The notes beneath the pieces were generated by a model. It made no database searches, had not been told where the DNA came from, and worked only from the letters and a program-made list of their open reading frames with translations. A stretch of 64,000 nt of DNA from Sabethes cyaneus (taxonomy: Eukaryota > Arthropoda > Insecta > Diptera > Culicidae), in the NCBI RefSeq assembly GCF_943734655.1, contig NC_071355.1:30292964-30356963 (forward strand). The letters run 5' to 3'. The position numbers and the translations under genes are program-made. Below, one piece after another: positions 1 through 9,498 of the stretch. Each line of letters begins with the position of its first letter. The stretch's first letter is position 1.

Positions 1-204
1 CAAGAATTTTACTACTGCTCAAGATAAACATTTGGTACACGGGATGCAAAATGCACATAAAAATGCTTTTGCTTACTGAACTGATACTCGGAATATTCTC
101 CGGGGAATTCTTCGCAGAAACTGTTATTTAGTAATCAATTTTGTTTACTCTCAAACGTCAAAACGATCAAGTTACAACGAAACGAAACCGGCAATGAAAA
201 TAAG

Positions 205-945
205 TTAGTATGTAACCTAAAAATGATGATGTAAAAAATATTTTAGTTACCAGGTGACTACAACAGCTTTAATATTGGTTACCGTAACCACCAGCGTAAC
301 CAGACAGAAAATTTAGGTTACGTGCAATTAGAATGTAACTGAAATGTAACCTTTATGATCAACTAAAGGGAAAATGGCTATGAATTTTTCTTAGCGATAG
401 CGAAAACTTTTAAAACTTACTTTTGATCAATTTCAATTCATTTTTGAACGATTGCTGACTAAGAATAAATTAAAAAATCAGAAAATAAAAATTAAAATTT
501 TTTTATTGTACATATTTGTTCTACAAAAAATGGATTGATTAAAGAAGTAAGTAATAAAAAACTACATTAAATTAGAGCGCGTGAATTTTTCAAAGCTAGA
601 ATCTTTGGTTTCACCATAAATTTGAAACTGCATTAAAATTTGTGTTGAGCTAACAAGCGAAATTAATACATTCTTCAATATTCATTTACTTCTTGACGTT
701 GATAGCCATAGGTTGAAATAAATCTTGCATTCAAGCAATATTGTAACCTGCAGCATTATTTTCACCAGGCAATAAAAGTTTCAAAATGACTAATTTGCCA
801 CCAATTGAAAACAGTTTCTAGTTTATGTGTAACTACAATAGTTACATATTGGTTATTGAGTAACTGTTAATGTAACCATATTTAGTTACACAAGTTGCGC
901 TATTTAGGTTACACAACTGTTATATTTTCAGTTACTGTAATCCAA
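205..945. repeat. GTTAC/GTAAC-rich element with clusters at both ends
   Basis: Two clusters of the pentamer GTTAC or its complement GTAAC, about seven copies each, sit at roughly 208-350 and 828-935. They flank about 480 bp of AT-rich DNA with one more copy near 743. This layout resembles the subterminal repeats of a non-autonomous DNA transposon. I could not find clean terminal inverted repeats or a target duplication, so the boundaries and the class are inferred. Confidence 0.35.
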
Positions 946-1012
946 ATTTTACATTGAAATTTGTCGCATATCAGTCTCTGCGACTAAATTGTGACAACGT
1001 GTGCTACTTGGG

Positions 1013-1662
1013 TGTCTGTCCTGTCTGTCTGTCCTGTCTGTCTGTCTGTCCTGTCTGTCCTGTCTGTCTGTCTGTCTGTCCTCTCTGTCTGTTCTGTCTG
1101 TCTGTCCTGTCTGTTTGTCCTGTCTGTCCTGTCTGTCCTGTCTGTCTGTCTGTCTGTCCTCTCTGTCTGTTCTGTCTGTCTGTCCTGTCTGTTTGTCCTG
1201 TCTGTTTGTCCTGTCTGTCTGCCCTGTCTGTCTGTCCTGTCTGTTTGTCCTGTTTGTCTGCCCTGTCTGTCTGCCCTGTCTGTCTGTCCTGTCTGTCTGT
1301 CCTGTCTATCTGTCCTGTCTGTCCTGTATGTCTGTCCTGTCTGTCTGTCCTGTCTGTCTATCCTGTCTGTCTGTCCTGTCTGTCTGTCTTGTCTATCTGT
1401 CCTGTCTGTCCTGTCTTTCTGTCCTGTCTGTCTGTCCTGTCTGTCCTGTCTGTCTGTCCTGTCTGTCTGTCCTCTCTGTTTGTCCTGTCTGTTTGTCCTG
1501 TCTGTTTGTCCTGTCTGTTTGTCCTGTCTGTTTGTCCTGTCTGTCTGCCCTGTCTGTTTGTCCTGTCTGTTTGTCCTGTCTGTCTGCCCTGTCTGTCTGT
1601 CCTGTCTGTCTGTCCTGTTTATCTGTCCTGTCTGTCCTGTCTGTCTGTCCTGTCTGTCTGTC
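1013..1662. repeat. 13-bp minisatellite, about 50 units
   Basis: A 650-bp array built from the 13-mer CTGTCTGTCCTGT and variants with 4- or 5-bp slips. Because 13 is not a multiple of three, all three plus-strand frames stay open and spell the same Cys/Leu/Ser/Val/Pro-rich peptide of 13 residues. The long open frames here are therefore a by-product of the repeat and not genes. The array abuts a Jockey fragment on its right. Confidence 0.95.
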
Positions 1663-1665
1663 GTA

Positions 1666-1903
1666 CTTCGAAACTAATTGAGAGGGTGTCCACTCGTATG
1701 AGGCAGTTGAAGACGATCATCGACAGAATGGATCAACGAATATAACTTTAGATCGCTAGCATACATCAGTTTGCAGCCATTACTAAGCAGTAAAACAATA
1801 TCTTCGGAAAATAACATCAGTAGGTGAGATCGCAAGTTGCTACCTAGAGGAACTCTTGAGAGATTAGTAAACTGAGAGAGGTAGCAGGAATCAAGCTGCA
1901 CAA
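1666..1903 (-). pseudogene. Jockey-type reverse transcriptase fragment
   Basis: A minus-strand frame (1901-1674) encodes a short piece of a Jockey-clade reverse transcriptase. It contains a QLDSC...FTNLS.VP.GSNL segment followed by a damaged YADD box reading YASD and then LKLYS. The same segments occur in the relic at 17420-18566, with YADD intact there. Only the region around motifs B and C survives, so this is a dead 240-bp scrap ending at the 13-bp minisatellite. Confidence 0.75.
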
Positions 1904-1915
1904 TAGACTAATCTC

Positions 1916-2026
1916 AAGTTTTTAGTCTTGACCTTGAAATGTGGTCATACATATATTAATATTTTTTTTTTGAAACGATGGTTCTACAATTGATGAAGGG
2001 ACGGTAGGGGAAAGAAATGAAATTTT
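1916..2026. other. Short A/T- and G-rich spacer
   Basis: A low-complexity stretch with T-rich runs and GGGG/GAAGG motifs. No gene is seen. Confidence 0.5.
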
Positions 2027-2280
2027 TTTTTTGGTGAAGGAGGGGAAGAGCGGAAAAGGAAGGGGGGGGGTATTGGTAGCTATGCTTGACAAGTAGTCAG
2101 GGCATGCCCTGGCGGGTGTTGTGGGTTCGAATCCGGTTATAATCTCAGATTATAGCTTGATTCGACCCATGCACCTTCCAGCATTGGACAAAAGGTAGGA
2201 GTCAAAATGACTACTTGTCAAGCATAGCTACCAATACCCCCCCCCCTTCCTTTTCCGCTCTTCCCCTCCTTCACCAAAAT
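2027..2280. repeat. Inverted repeat around a tRNA-like B box
   Basis: Two arms of about 73 bp (2027-2099 and 2208-2280) are almost perfect inverted copies, each with a G9-10 or C9-10 run. The 108-bp centre contains GGTTCGAATCC at about 2126, which matches the B box of RNA polymerase III tRNA promoters, and a small palindrome ATAATCTCAGATTAT. The unit may be a tRNA-derived SINE end caught in an inverted duplication. It is not a tRNA gene: no cloverleaf is apparent. Confidence 0.75.
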
Positions 2281-4800
2281 AAATTTTCAAGCTGCACAAG
2301 TTGAATTCTATTGTATGAATGTGAACCATTTAGTAAATTTCCGGGAACCGCCGAGTGGAATTTCGAGAATTTTGAATCTATTTTTTTAACGTCTTTCCTA
2401 TAACTATTAAGAATTGATTGGTTCAAAAATTAACTGAATAGGAGGCTGTTTTATGTACCATGAAATCTTTTCCATATCAATTAACACTTCGTTACCAAGA
2501 TATTGTTAAGTGATACGTAAAACACGTAATAAAAACTTTTTCGTCAGGAAACAAACATGCCGTAAGAATATTGATTTTTATCGTAACTTTTCCGTACTCA
2601 ATTGAATACCCTCAAAAAATTCCAAAATTTACTCCCCCGGTGCACTACCAAACGAATTGGCAATGTTTGTTTAGGTTCGTCCTTTTGAAATTATGTGTCC
2701 TTAATACGACGAAAACAAAGCGGCCAAAAGTGACCTACTAACCCACATTTACTTTCACCCACTGATCCGGGTATTATGCCGATTGCTTCCGATTGCCGTG
2801 GAGCTTCTCCGTACGTTCTTGCCGAGGATTAGAACAAACAGCAATACGAAAACCAGAAAACTAATAAAAAGTAAAGCTGTCGTAAATTTTTACGGCACGT
2901 CCCGTACGCGGAACAGTATAGGTAGGACCTCCAGCCAGCCAGCAGCAGCCAGCCAGTACGTAACGCACATTCCTATGCTCGGTGCGTTCGACTGTGTCAC
3001 CAACCGGAAACGATTTCATCAATCGTTCGCTGGATGGATGGATGGTTCGAGGCAGGACGAAACAAACAGCAGGCCGGAAATCGATAAATAGATTACGGCG
3101 TTACTTCGTCGCAAAAACGATTATTGCTTCGCAATATATTTTCCCTCCGCTAGGTTGTAATGTTGCATCGATCTCGTTTCAAGCCAGGAGGAAAATTTCG
3201 GGTGGTCGGCAGGTACTAGTACTAGCACGGTTACTGCGCGTAGCATGTAATTTAGCAACCACCGAGCGACGATTGCGTGCTGCTGACGGGGGGCGTTATC
3301 GACAACGGCACTGACAACGACGACGACGACGACGACGACGATGACGGTTGTTGGTTGGTCCCATCGTCACTGTTGGTGATGGTCAACGCAACGCGTTGAA
3401 GCCGCGATGTTCACTGCCCGGCATGGCCTATTATGATATCGTTACACTTGCTGATCCGCTGACAACGCTCTGTTGGTTGTGGCGAGCGAAAGGAGGTAGG
3501 GGTATAAGTTGGTATGAGGTATGAGGAACGCAGTTTTACACGCCACTGCTGGGATAGGCCTAAATTCAATAAAGCAGAGGTCAATTACGGGCCGCCGGGG
3601 TTTACTTTTCTGTGGCGAGTTGTGTAATGTTGCATAACAGTCGAATGCTTCGCTATCGCTTTTTGTGGTCAACCCAGCCAGCACCGTGTGAATGGATTTC
3701 AGAGGCATGAGTTTAATGAATGTTTGGTTAGAATTTTATCACTCAATCTACTTACAGCGTGAAGTTTAAATCCGAGAAGCTTGGTGCTTCTGTAAAGTGA
3801 CATCAATTCAGTGTAACCATAGGAACAAAAATTATTATTCTTTATGGAAAAACCATTCAATTCAGCCCTGTTTTTTCCTTCATTTTTCCCGTTTCTCTTG
3901 ATTGCCAATATCGCCGCTGCACAGAACGCATAATTTCTCGTATTGTATGTATTTATGTATGTGGAATCCGACGTGTATCGTTTTATTGACAATAGTTCGT
4001 ACTTCCAATCCCACATCGAGCGATCGAGAGGGGATTCCTTTCTGACTGCCTGCCTGCCTGCTCGTCGTTTGTTCTATTTCATGCCTTTCGCACGTACAGA
4101 TGATGCGATATCAAGCGTTTACAACTGTTGTGATGACGCAGTTGATAAAAATGCAGCGGTAGCAGGCAAGACGGGTACCAGCTTTGGGATGGGAAGCCAG
4201 CGCGTTCCCCTTCGTCAACCCAGTTAGTCAGCGAGTGGTGGAAACATGGACAATCGTCAAAGTTCTGCAATCTGATTATTTACGCACTGCCATGCACAGG
4301 ACGCATACCGAGGCGGCCGCAGCAATGGGCACTCAGCAGGCAAGCAACGCAACGTTTCGGCTTGGGAAGCCCTTTTATTATTCTATTAGATAAAGAAAGA
4401 AAGAAAGAAAAAAGGTTTCCTAGAAACTATCCGCTTAGATCCATAATAATACATGCTCGTTGAGAAATGTGCATCTAACCGGGTCAGGCTTGCGGCAGGC
4501 ATTTAACGCCGAAGGGGGAGACAGCGCATCATCGCATCGGCGGTGCGGGATTCAACCACGCAATAAATGTCCCGGAGAATGCGCAATATTTCGTGCTTCA
4601 ATGGGTTTTCGTGTTGATTTTGTGCCGGATTATTCGTTTTGCTGCTCCCTGTTGCCTAATCAAATCGGATGCATGATAGGTACCGTGCCGTGGAGTGATT
4701 TAGTTGTGCGGGCGAATTCGTCCTCCGTTAAAACGTATTTCAAAGAACAAAACTAGATATCCTAGTGGTAGAAACATTTAGCAGAAACTCAATCCGATGT
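2281..4800. other. TE-poor island, first of four
   Basis: From about 2640 to 4750 the DNA is richer in G+C than its surroundings, has no recognisable transposon, and carries short CAGC/CCAG and CGA repeats. Open frames at 2783-3091, 2982-3314 and 4460-4756 have no recognisable domain and no clear exon signals. I read this as unique sequence, possibly regulatory DNA of a nearby gene. 2281-2640 is plain AT-rich sequence. Confidence 0.5.
3311..3347. repeat. (CGA)n microsatellite
   Basis: About ten near-perfect CGA triplets, ending in GATGACGG, inside the TE-poor island. Confidence 0.9.
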
Positions 4801-4810
4801 TTTTGGTGTC

Positions 4811-4881
4811 GTTAACAATGCATTGTTAACTAGTTAATGTACAATGTAATGTAATGTAATGTAATGTAATGTAATGTAATG
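4811..4881. repeat. 20-bp perfect palindrome next to (TAATG)n
   Basis: Positions 4811-4830 read GTTAACAATGCATTGTTAAC, a perfect palindrome. It is followed from about 4843 by roughly seven copies of the pentamer TAATG. Confidence 0.9.
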
Positions 4882-4913
4882 TTAAAGTACATGTCAAGTT
4901 TAGTTAGAGCTAC

Positions 4914-5024
4914 TTACCTAACGAACATTTTTGTTTAAGAGTAGCTTATTCAACTATTGTATAGCCAAAACCAATAGAACAAACGCATGATAAGCTGCTA
5001 TACAACAAAAATGTTCCTTGGGTA
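4914..5024. repeat. Short foldback MITE, AACATTTTTGTT family
   Basis: A ~110-bp unit whose ends are imperfect inverted repeats: TTACCTAACGAACATTTTTG at the left and its counterpart ending GTTCCTTGGGTAA at the right. The unit at 24942-25043 has the same ends, so this is a small non-autonomous family. Confidence 0.6.
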
Positions 5025-5804
5025 ATTCAAAATTACATATATTCGTCAGTTGAAAGTACTTATTAAAAAAAAGATTCGTAAAAAAAGAACTTTTTGAAAG
5101 ACTCTTCGATATTTCCAGAAACAATCTACCTCAGCTGATAGCATTTTTCTGAGACTTTCGATGAACTCGCACGGTGAAATAAGTTAGTCAACGCGAGACA
5201 CTTTCCGAGATCCGTTGGTAATCCGGAACAAGCCATTCAGTTTCGGGACTGTCCCATAAAATCGGAGAGGACCTGAACATGAACTTGAAGATTGGAGACT
5301 TGGAAATAAATTTGAAAACGAATTCAGCTTAGACCAGCCCAAGATGAGTTAAAATACCTAGGTGATCTAGTTTTCACAGTTTGTAGAACAGAAGTGCGCG
5401 GAGCGATTGGTTAGCAACCATCGACGTTATTTATACACATTCAACAGTTTTTGGTTTAAAAATTTCGGTGATCGTCAAGGATAACCCAACGGGGGTGAGA
5501 AACAAGGAGAGGCATCATCGGTGCCTGTTTAGAAAAAAATTAGAATGCAACCATCGCCAGCTACCTTTGGTTTTATGGTAATCGGTTTCCTATTCCTGTA
5601 ATTACCAATAACAGGGGGATGGCATGGCTAGCAAGTTTCTGATACCATCGACCGCTTCAGTCAAGACAAGAGAGATTGAACAAAAGCTCCCCACATCGTG
5701 TCTGAAGCAGCAATTTTATGCTCCTGTTAGAATACGGCTGTTAGTGTTGACGCTTCTTCTGACTATGAAGTTGGTTTTCGACGGTACTAGAATTTTCAAC
5801 TTCG
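5025..5804. other. No gene recognised
   Basis: AT-rich sequence without a recognisable gene or transposon. The frame starting at 5624 runs into the minisatellite and is judged spurious. Confidence 0.5.
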
Positions 5805-6836
5805 AACCGATTTCCAAGTCGATTTTCAAATCCACTTTCAAGTCCAGTTCAAAGTCCGTTTTCAAGTCTATTTTCTGAGCCATCTTTAAGTCTTATTCCA
5901 AGCCAGTTTTCAAGTCCATCTTCCATCATCAAGTCCATTTTCAAGTCCGTTTTCTAGTCCATTTTTAAGTCCATTTCAAGTCGATTTTCCAGTCGCTAAG
6001 TCTATTATCAAATTCATTTTCAAATGCGTTTTCAAATCCATTTTAAAGTATATTTTCAAACTCGTTTTCAAGTCCATTTTCAAAACCGTTTTCAAGTCCA
6101 TTTTCTAATCTATTTTCAAGTCCATATCCAAATCCATCTTTAAGTCCATAGACCATTTTCAAGTCAATTTGTAAGTCCATTTTTAAGTTCATTTTCATGT
6201 TCGTTTCCAAATTCATTTTCAAATCTATTTTCTAGTCCATTTTCAAGTCCGTTTGCAAGTCCATCCTCAAGTTCACTTATTAGTTCATTTTCAAGTCTGT
6301 TTTCAAGTCCACTTTCAAATTCATGTTCAAGTTCATTTTCAAGTGCATATCCATATCCGTTTTTAAATCCGATTACTGTCTTAATTTCTTTCTTTCTTTG
6401 TTCTACAATTTGGCACCAAATTTTCAAAAGGGCCAATCTGCAAATCTAGTCCAGCAGAAAATAACCAGACTATTTTCTGAATTCATTTCCAGATTATATT
6501 TTCAGAGTCTTTTTTTATGTCCATTTTCAAATCGATTCAGTGTCCATTCCGGTGTCCGTTTTCAGTGTCCATTTTCAGAATCCACTTTCAGATTCTATTT
6601 TCAGAGTCCATTTTTACAGTTTATTTTCAAAGTCCATTTTTAGAGTCCACTTTTAGAATCCATTTTCAAAATTAATTTTCAAGTGCATTTTCAAGTCCGT
6701 TTTCCACCTATATTTAAGTCCAATTTTAGGCCCATTTTCAAATCCGTTTATAAATCCATTTTCTCGTCAATTTTAAGTCCAGTTCAAAGTTCGTTTACAA
6801 GTCCATTTTTAAGTCTATTTTTAAGTGCATTTTTCA
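5805..6836. repeat. Degenerate 12-bp minisatellite (TTTTCAAGTCCA)n
   Basis: About 1 kb of the 12-mer TTTTCAAGTCCA with many point changes, interrupted by about 90 bp of unrelated sequence near 6375-6465. Because the period is a multiple of three, long frames open on both strands. They encode FKSI-type tetrapeptides on the plus strand and LENE/LENG-type tetrapeptides on the minus strand (6436-6164). These look like by-products of the array. Confidence 0.9.
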
Positions 6837-6980
6837 TCAATTTTCCGCTGGTGACCGTTCTAGACTCTGATGCACATGTGTTGTTAACTTGCCTGGCACA
6901 ATGTATTCTTGTAAAATAATGTAACCAACAAAAGTCAACTAAGAAAAACTAATTTTCAAACAACTTTTTAAGAAAATGCT

Positions 6981-7613
6981 CTATCCAGCTTTCCACGAGC
7001 AATAATGGCGGTTATTGAGCACGAGTGGGCACAATCTTTTGACATTCATTGCAGGAGCGTCGAGTTCGCCCTGACGTAGTTACTATGGAAACATTCATGA
7101 TTGCTTGTTGTTCGAGTGTAAAGATGTAAACATTGTTTAATTTTGCAGATCAGCTGAAGAGGAACATAATTGTACGGATAAGAAGTTTTATGGATTGTGT
7201 TTTCGGACATTTTAGGGAGAATGGGAAAATACGCAACGGAAAGTTTCTTATCAAGACGAGACGCTGTTCGAGAGCAAACTTGTCAACGGCTCGACCAACA
7301 TGAAGTTAATGTTTGCCTCTGAGTGCACTCGAATGTTTAATTCGCACGATTGTAAAAAGTATCCTAAACCGGTGCTTTCAGGAAATTAAGGCCGGAAACC
7401 ACTACAAAAGTTTCAATCCGTCCAGTTATGTTCCACTTCGGCTGATCTGCAAAATGAAACAATGTTTACATTTTTACACTCGAACAACAAACAATTATGG
7501 ATGTTTCCCTAGTAACTCCGTCAGGGCAAACTCGACACTCCTACAATGAATGTCAAAAGATTGTGCCCACATGTGCTCAATAGCCTCATTATCGCTCGTA
7601 GAAAGCTGGATAG
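6981..7613. repeat. Long foldback element, ~185-bp arms
   Basis: The left arm (6981 to about 7170) starts CTATCCAGCTTTC and returns inverted in the right arm (about 7430-7613), which ends GAAAGCTGGATAG. The arms differ by scattered substitutions and small indels. The ~260-bp centre (7171-7430) is not repetitive and has no recognisable gene. It fits a non-autonomous foldback transposon; no target duplication was resolved. Confidence 0.8.
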
Positions 7614-8191
7614 TTCTGCACTCGGTAGAGATAGAAATGTAATTTTTTCAGCAAATTTGCAGCAAATCGGCAAAGTTGTGCCGAAGAAACCCTGTCTATA
7701 TTTCTAACACAAAAAGTTATTTTTTATCATAGTCATGGCTAATTTATGACACTTTTAGATTATGGAGGTGTTGACTTTAGACAACAGGATAGATTCTCGA
7801 AAAAAATATTCGCAACTAATGAAACGCTGTTTGTAATCTATTCCCAAGGCGTATGGAAAATAGCGGCAAATGCGTGAGCGAATATAATTTTCGTGTTCAA
7901 TAAAGTTTACAATAATTGGGAATTAAATTTAGCCTTAAATTTGAGGATTCTGAATTACACTCACGTTTAGTTTCCTGACTATTTAATTTAGATCTTATCG
8001 TCTGTATTTCAACTATTTTCTACTGCAATGATTTGCGTTTGCCTCTTTACAAAATGTGCTGTAGACATTTTTTATAGGTTCATTTGGTTCAATACAATTA
8101 AAGCGGGTAATTTTCGACCTAGCGTACTTCTAAATATGCAGATAACAAATTTTAGTCAATTTTTTCTTGATTTTTACTTGAAATACACCTA
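7614..8191. other. No gene recognised
   Basis: AT-rich DNA. The frame at 8028-8246 crosses a transposon terminus and has no recognisable domain. Confidence 0.5.
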
Positions 8192-8535
8192 CAGGTATAC
8201 CTCGATAGTACGTACCCTCGATAATATGTACATTTTGCCTCGATAGTATGTACATTTTCCGGCAACACTTTACTCGCTTTATTCCAAGCTTAACAAAGGT
8301 CTAAATCACTAATTTAAAAAATTAAAATAAACTGGTATACTAAGTCAATACCACTAAAATATTTATTTATTAAACAGTGTCTGCAAATTTGCAAATTTCA
8401 TGCAATATTAAGCATATTAATACAATATTAATATTAAGCAATATTAATACAACAATACTTCGAAGCCAAAATTTGTGATTCGATAGTACGTACTCCAAAC
8501 GAAGCAACGGTGTACGTACTATCGAGGTATACCTG
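8192..8535. mobile_element. Tigger/pogo-like MITE with TA target duplication
   Basis: A 344-bp element with inverted termini CAGGTATACCTCGATAGTAC, flanked on both sides by TA. Tigger/pogo elements of the Tc1-mariner superfamily are known for TIRs beginning CAGGCATACCTCG, which this closely resembles. There is no transposase frame, so it is a non-autonomous deletion derivative. The left end repeats the CTCGATAGTACGTAC motif in a short tandem. Confidence 0.8.
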
Positions 8536-9011
8536 TAATTGGTAAATTATAAACAGCAATTTTTTTTAATATGGTAAATGTAGATTTGATCACTTGGCAT
8601 CACGCATTAGTAAACCTCTTCTACTTCTTACGTTGTTGTTACATACTTCTTATGTGCTTGCCGAGAAGCAGAGTCGGCTAACAAGGGGGTATCCATCCAT
8701 GCGAACAAAAGTGATGAAGACCCTAAATGCTAAAATGAAAGCAAAAGACACTAGGAAAATAGTTCCACTTTTAATCCCTTTTAGACCATTGTGCAATGTA
8801 TTACGAGTGACTTTTTTTTTGCTGTGCCTCTTCTAGATATCACTGAAAGCAGAAACTCCACAATGCTAGTTTTCCAAAGCTAGAAAAAGTCGGAAAATTT
8901 TAGGCCTCTAGCACGTTCCATTATCGAGTAATAGAATAGCGCTTTGTTGGTAGGCCGGTGGGTATAAGGTAACCCCAATGCAATAAGAAGGTTAATTTAG
9001 ATTTTAGTTTA
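8536..9011. other. No gene recognised
   Basis: AT-rich DNA. A frame starting with TTG at 8594 has a hydrophobic, signal-like N-terminus but no ATG at that start and no recognisable domain, so it is not called as a gene. Confidence 0.5.
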
Positions 9012-9073
9012 ATGCATCTGGATCTGGGAGGAAGAACAAATGCCAGTGGATGGAGTGGTTGAATGTCCCATAT
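9012..9073 (+). pseudogene. Left fragment of RTE-like element split by the BEL insertion
   Basis: The sequence just left of the BEL element (TGGATGGAGTGG, then TGTCCCATAT) aligns with positions about 35852-35908 of the intact RTE-like frame, which encode its IWEEE...EEWMEGVVCPIY segment. The alignment continues on the other side of the BEL element at 16529. This is therefore the upstream half of an older relic. Confidence 0.7.
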
Positions 9074-9487
9074 TGTTCCGATGTTTATGGAGGTTTTGTA
9101 GACAAACTCTAAATTTTTCTGTTGAGTCAGCTCAAAACTGTAAGAAGCACGTTTTATTATGAGGTTGAAAAATACATTGAATATCTTACATTTAGTCTCC
9201 AAATTTAATTCCTAACACCAACCCAAATATGACTAAGCGATAAATTTAAATCTGTAAATAATATATGTAAACTGAATTAATCAGAATCAATAATTTGCAA
9301 AATATATTTAAGTTACACTTTAACGCGATTGTTTCACAGTGAATCTATATTGGATCTATTGAAACGGACCCTCTTCTCCTCTCTCTCTTATCACTATCAA
9401 TAACTGCTATTCATATAATCTGTCATTTCGCGCCATATCAACCTTAATCGGTAAAGCGGCTACCCGAGCAAACGAACACTGCTAACA
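9074..9487 (-). repeat. 3' LTR of the BEL/Pao element
   Basis: This 414-bp copy lies downstream of gag-pol on the minus strand. Read on that strand it begins TGTTAGCAGTG and ends CGGAACA. It appears identical to the copy at 16115-16528. Confidence 0.95.
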
Positions 9488-9498
9488 TTCTCCCCTTC
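9488..9498 (-). other. Polypurine tract
   Basis: The minus strand reads GAAGGGGAGAA directly against the 3' LTR. This is the usual position of the primer for plus-strand DNA synthesis. It overlaps the last bases of the gag-pol frame. Confidence 0.85.

Noticed and set aside
954..1745. Three overlapping plus-strand frames of 226-263 codons, Cys/Leu/Ser-rich
   Set aside because: They are three readings of the same 13-bp minisatellite and have no other coding signals.
8594..8836. Frame with a signal-peptide-like hydrophobic start
   Set aside because: Its start is TTG, there is no in-frame upstream ATG or splice support, and no domain is recognisable.
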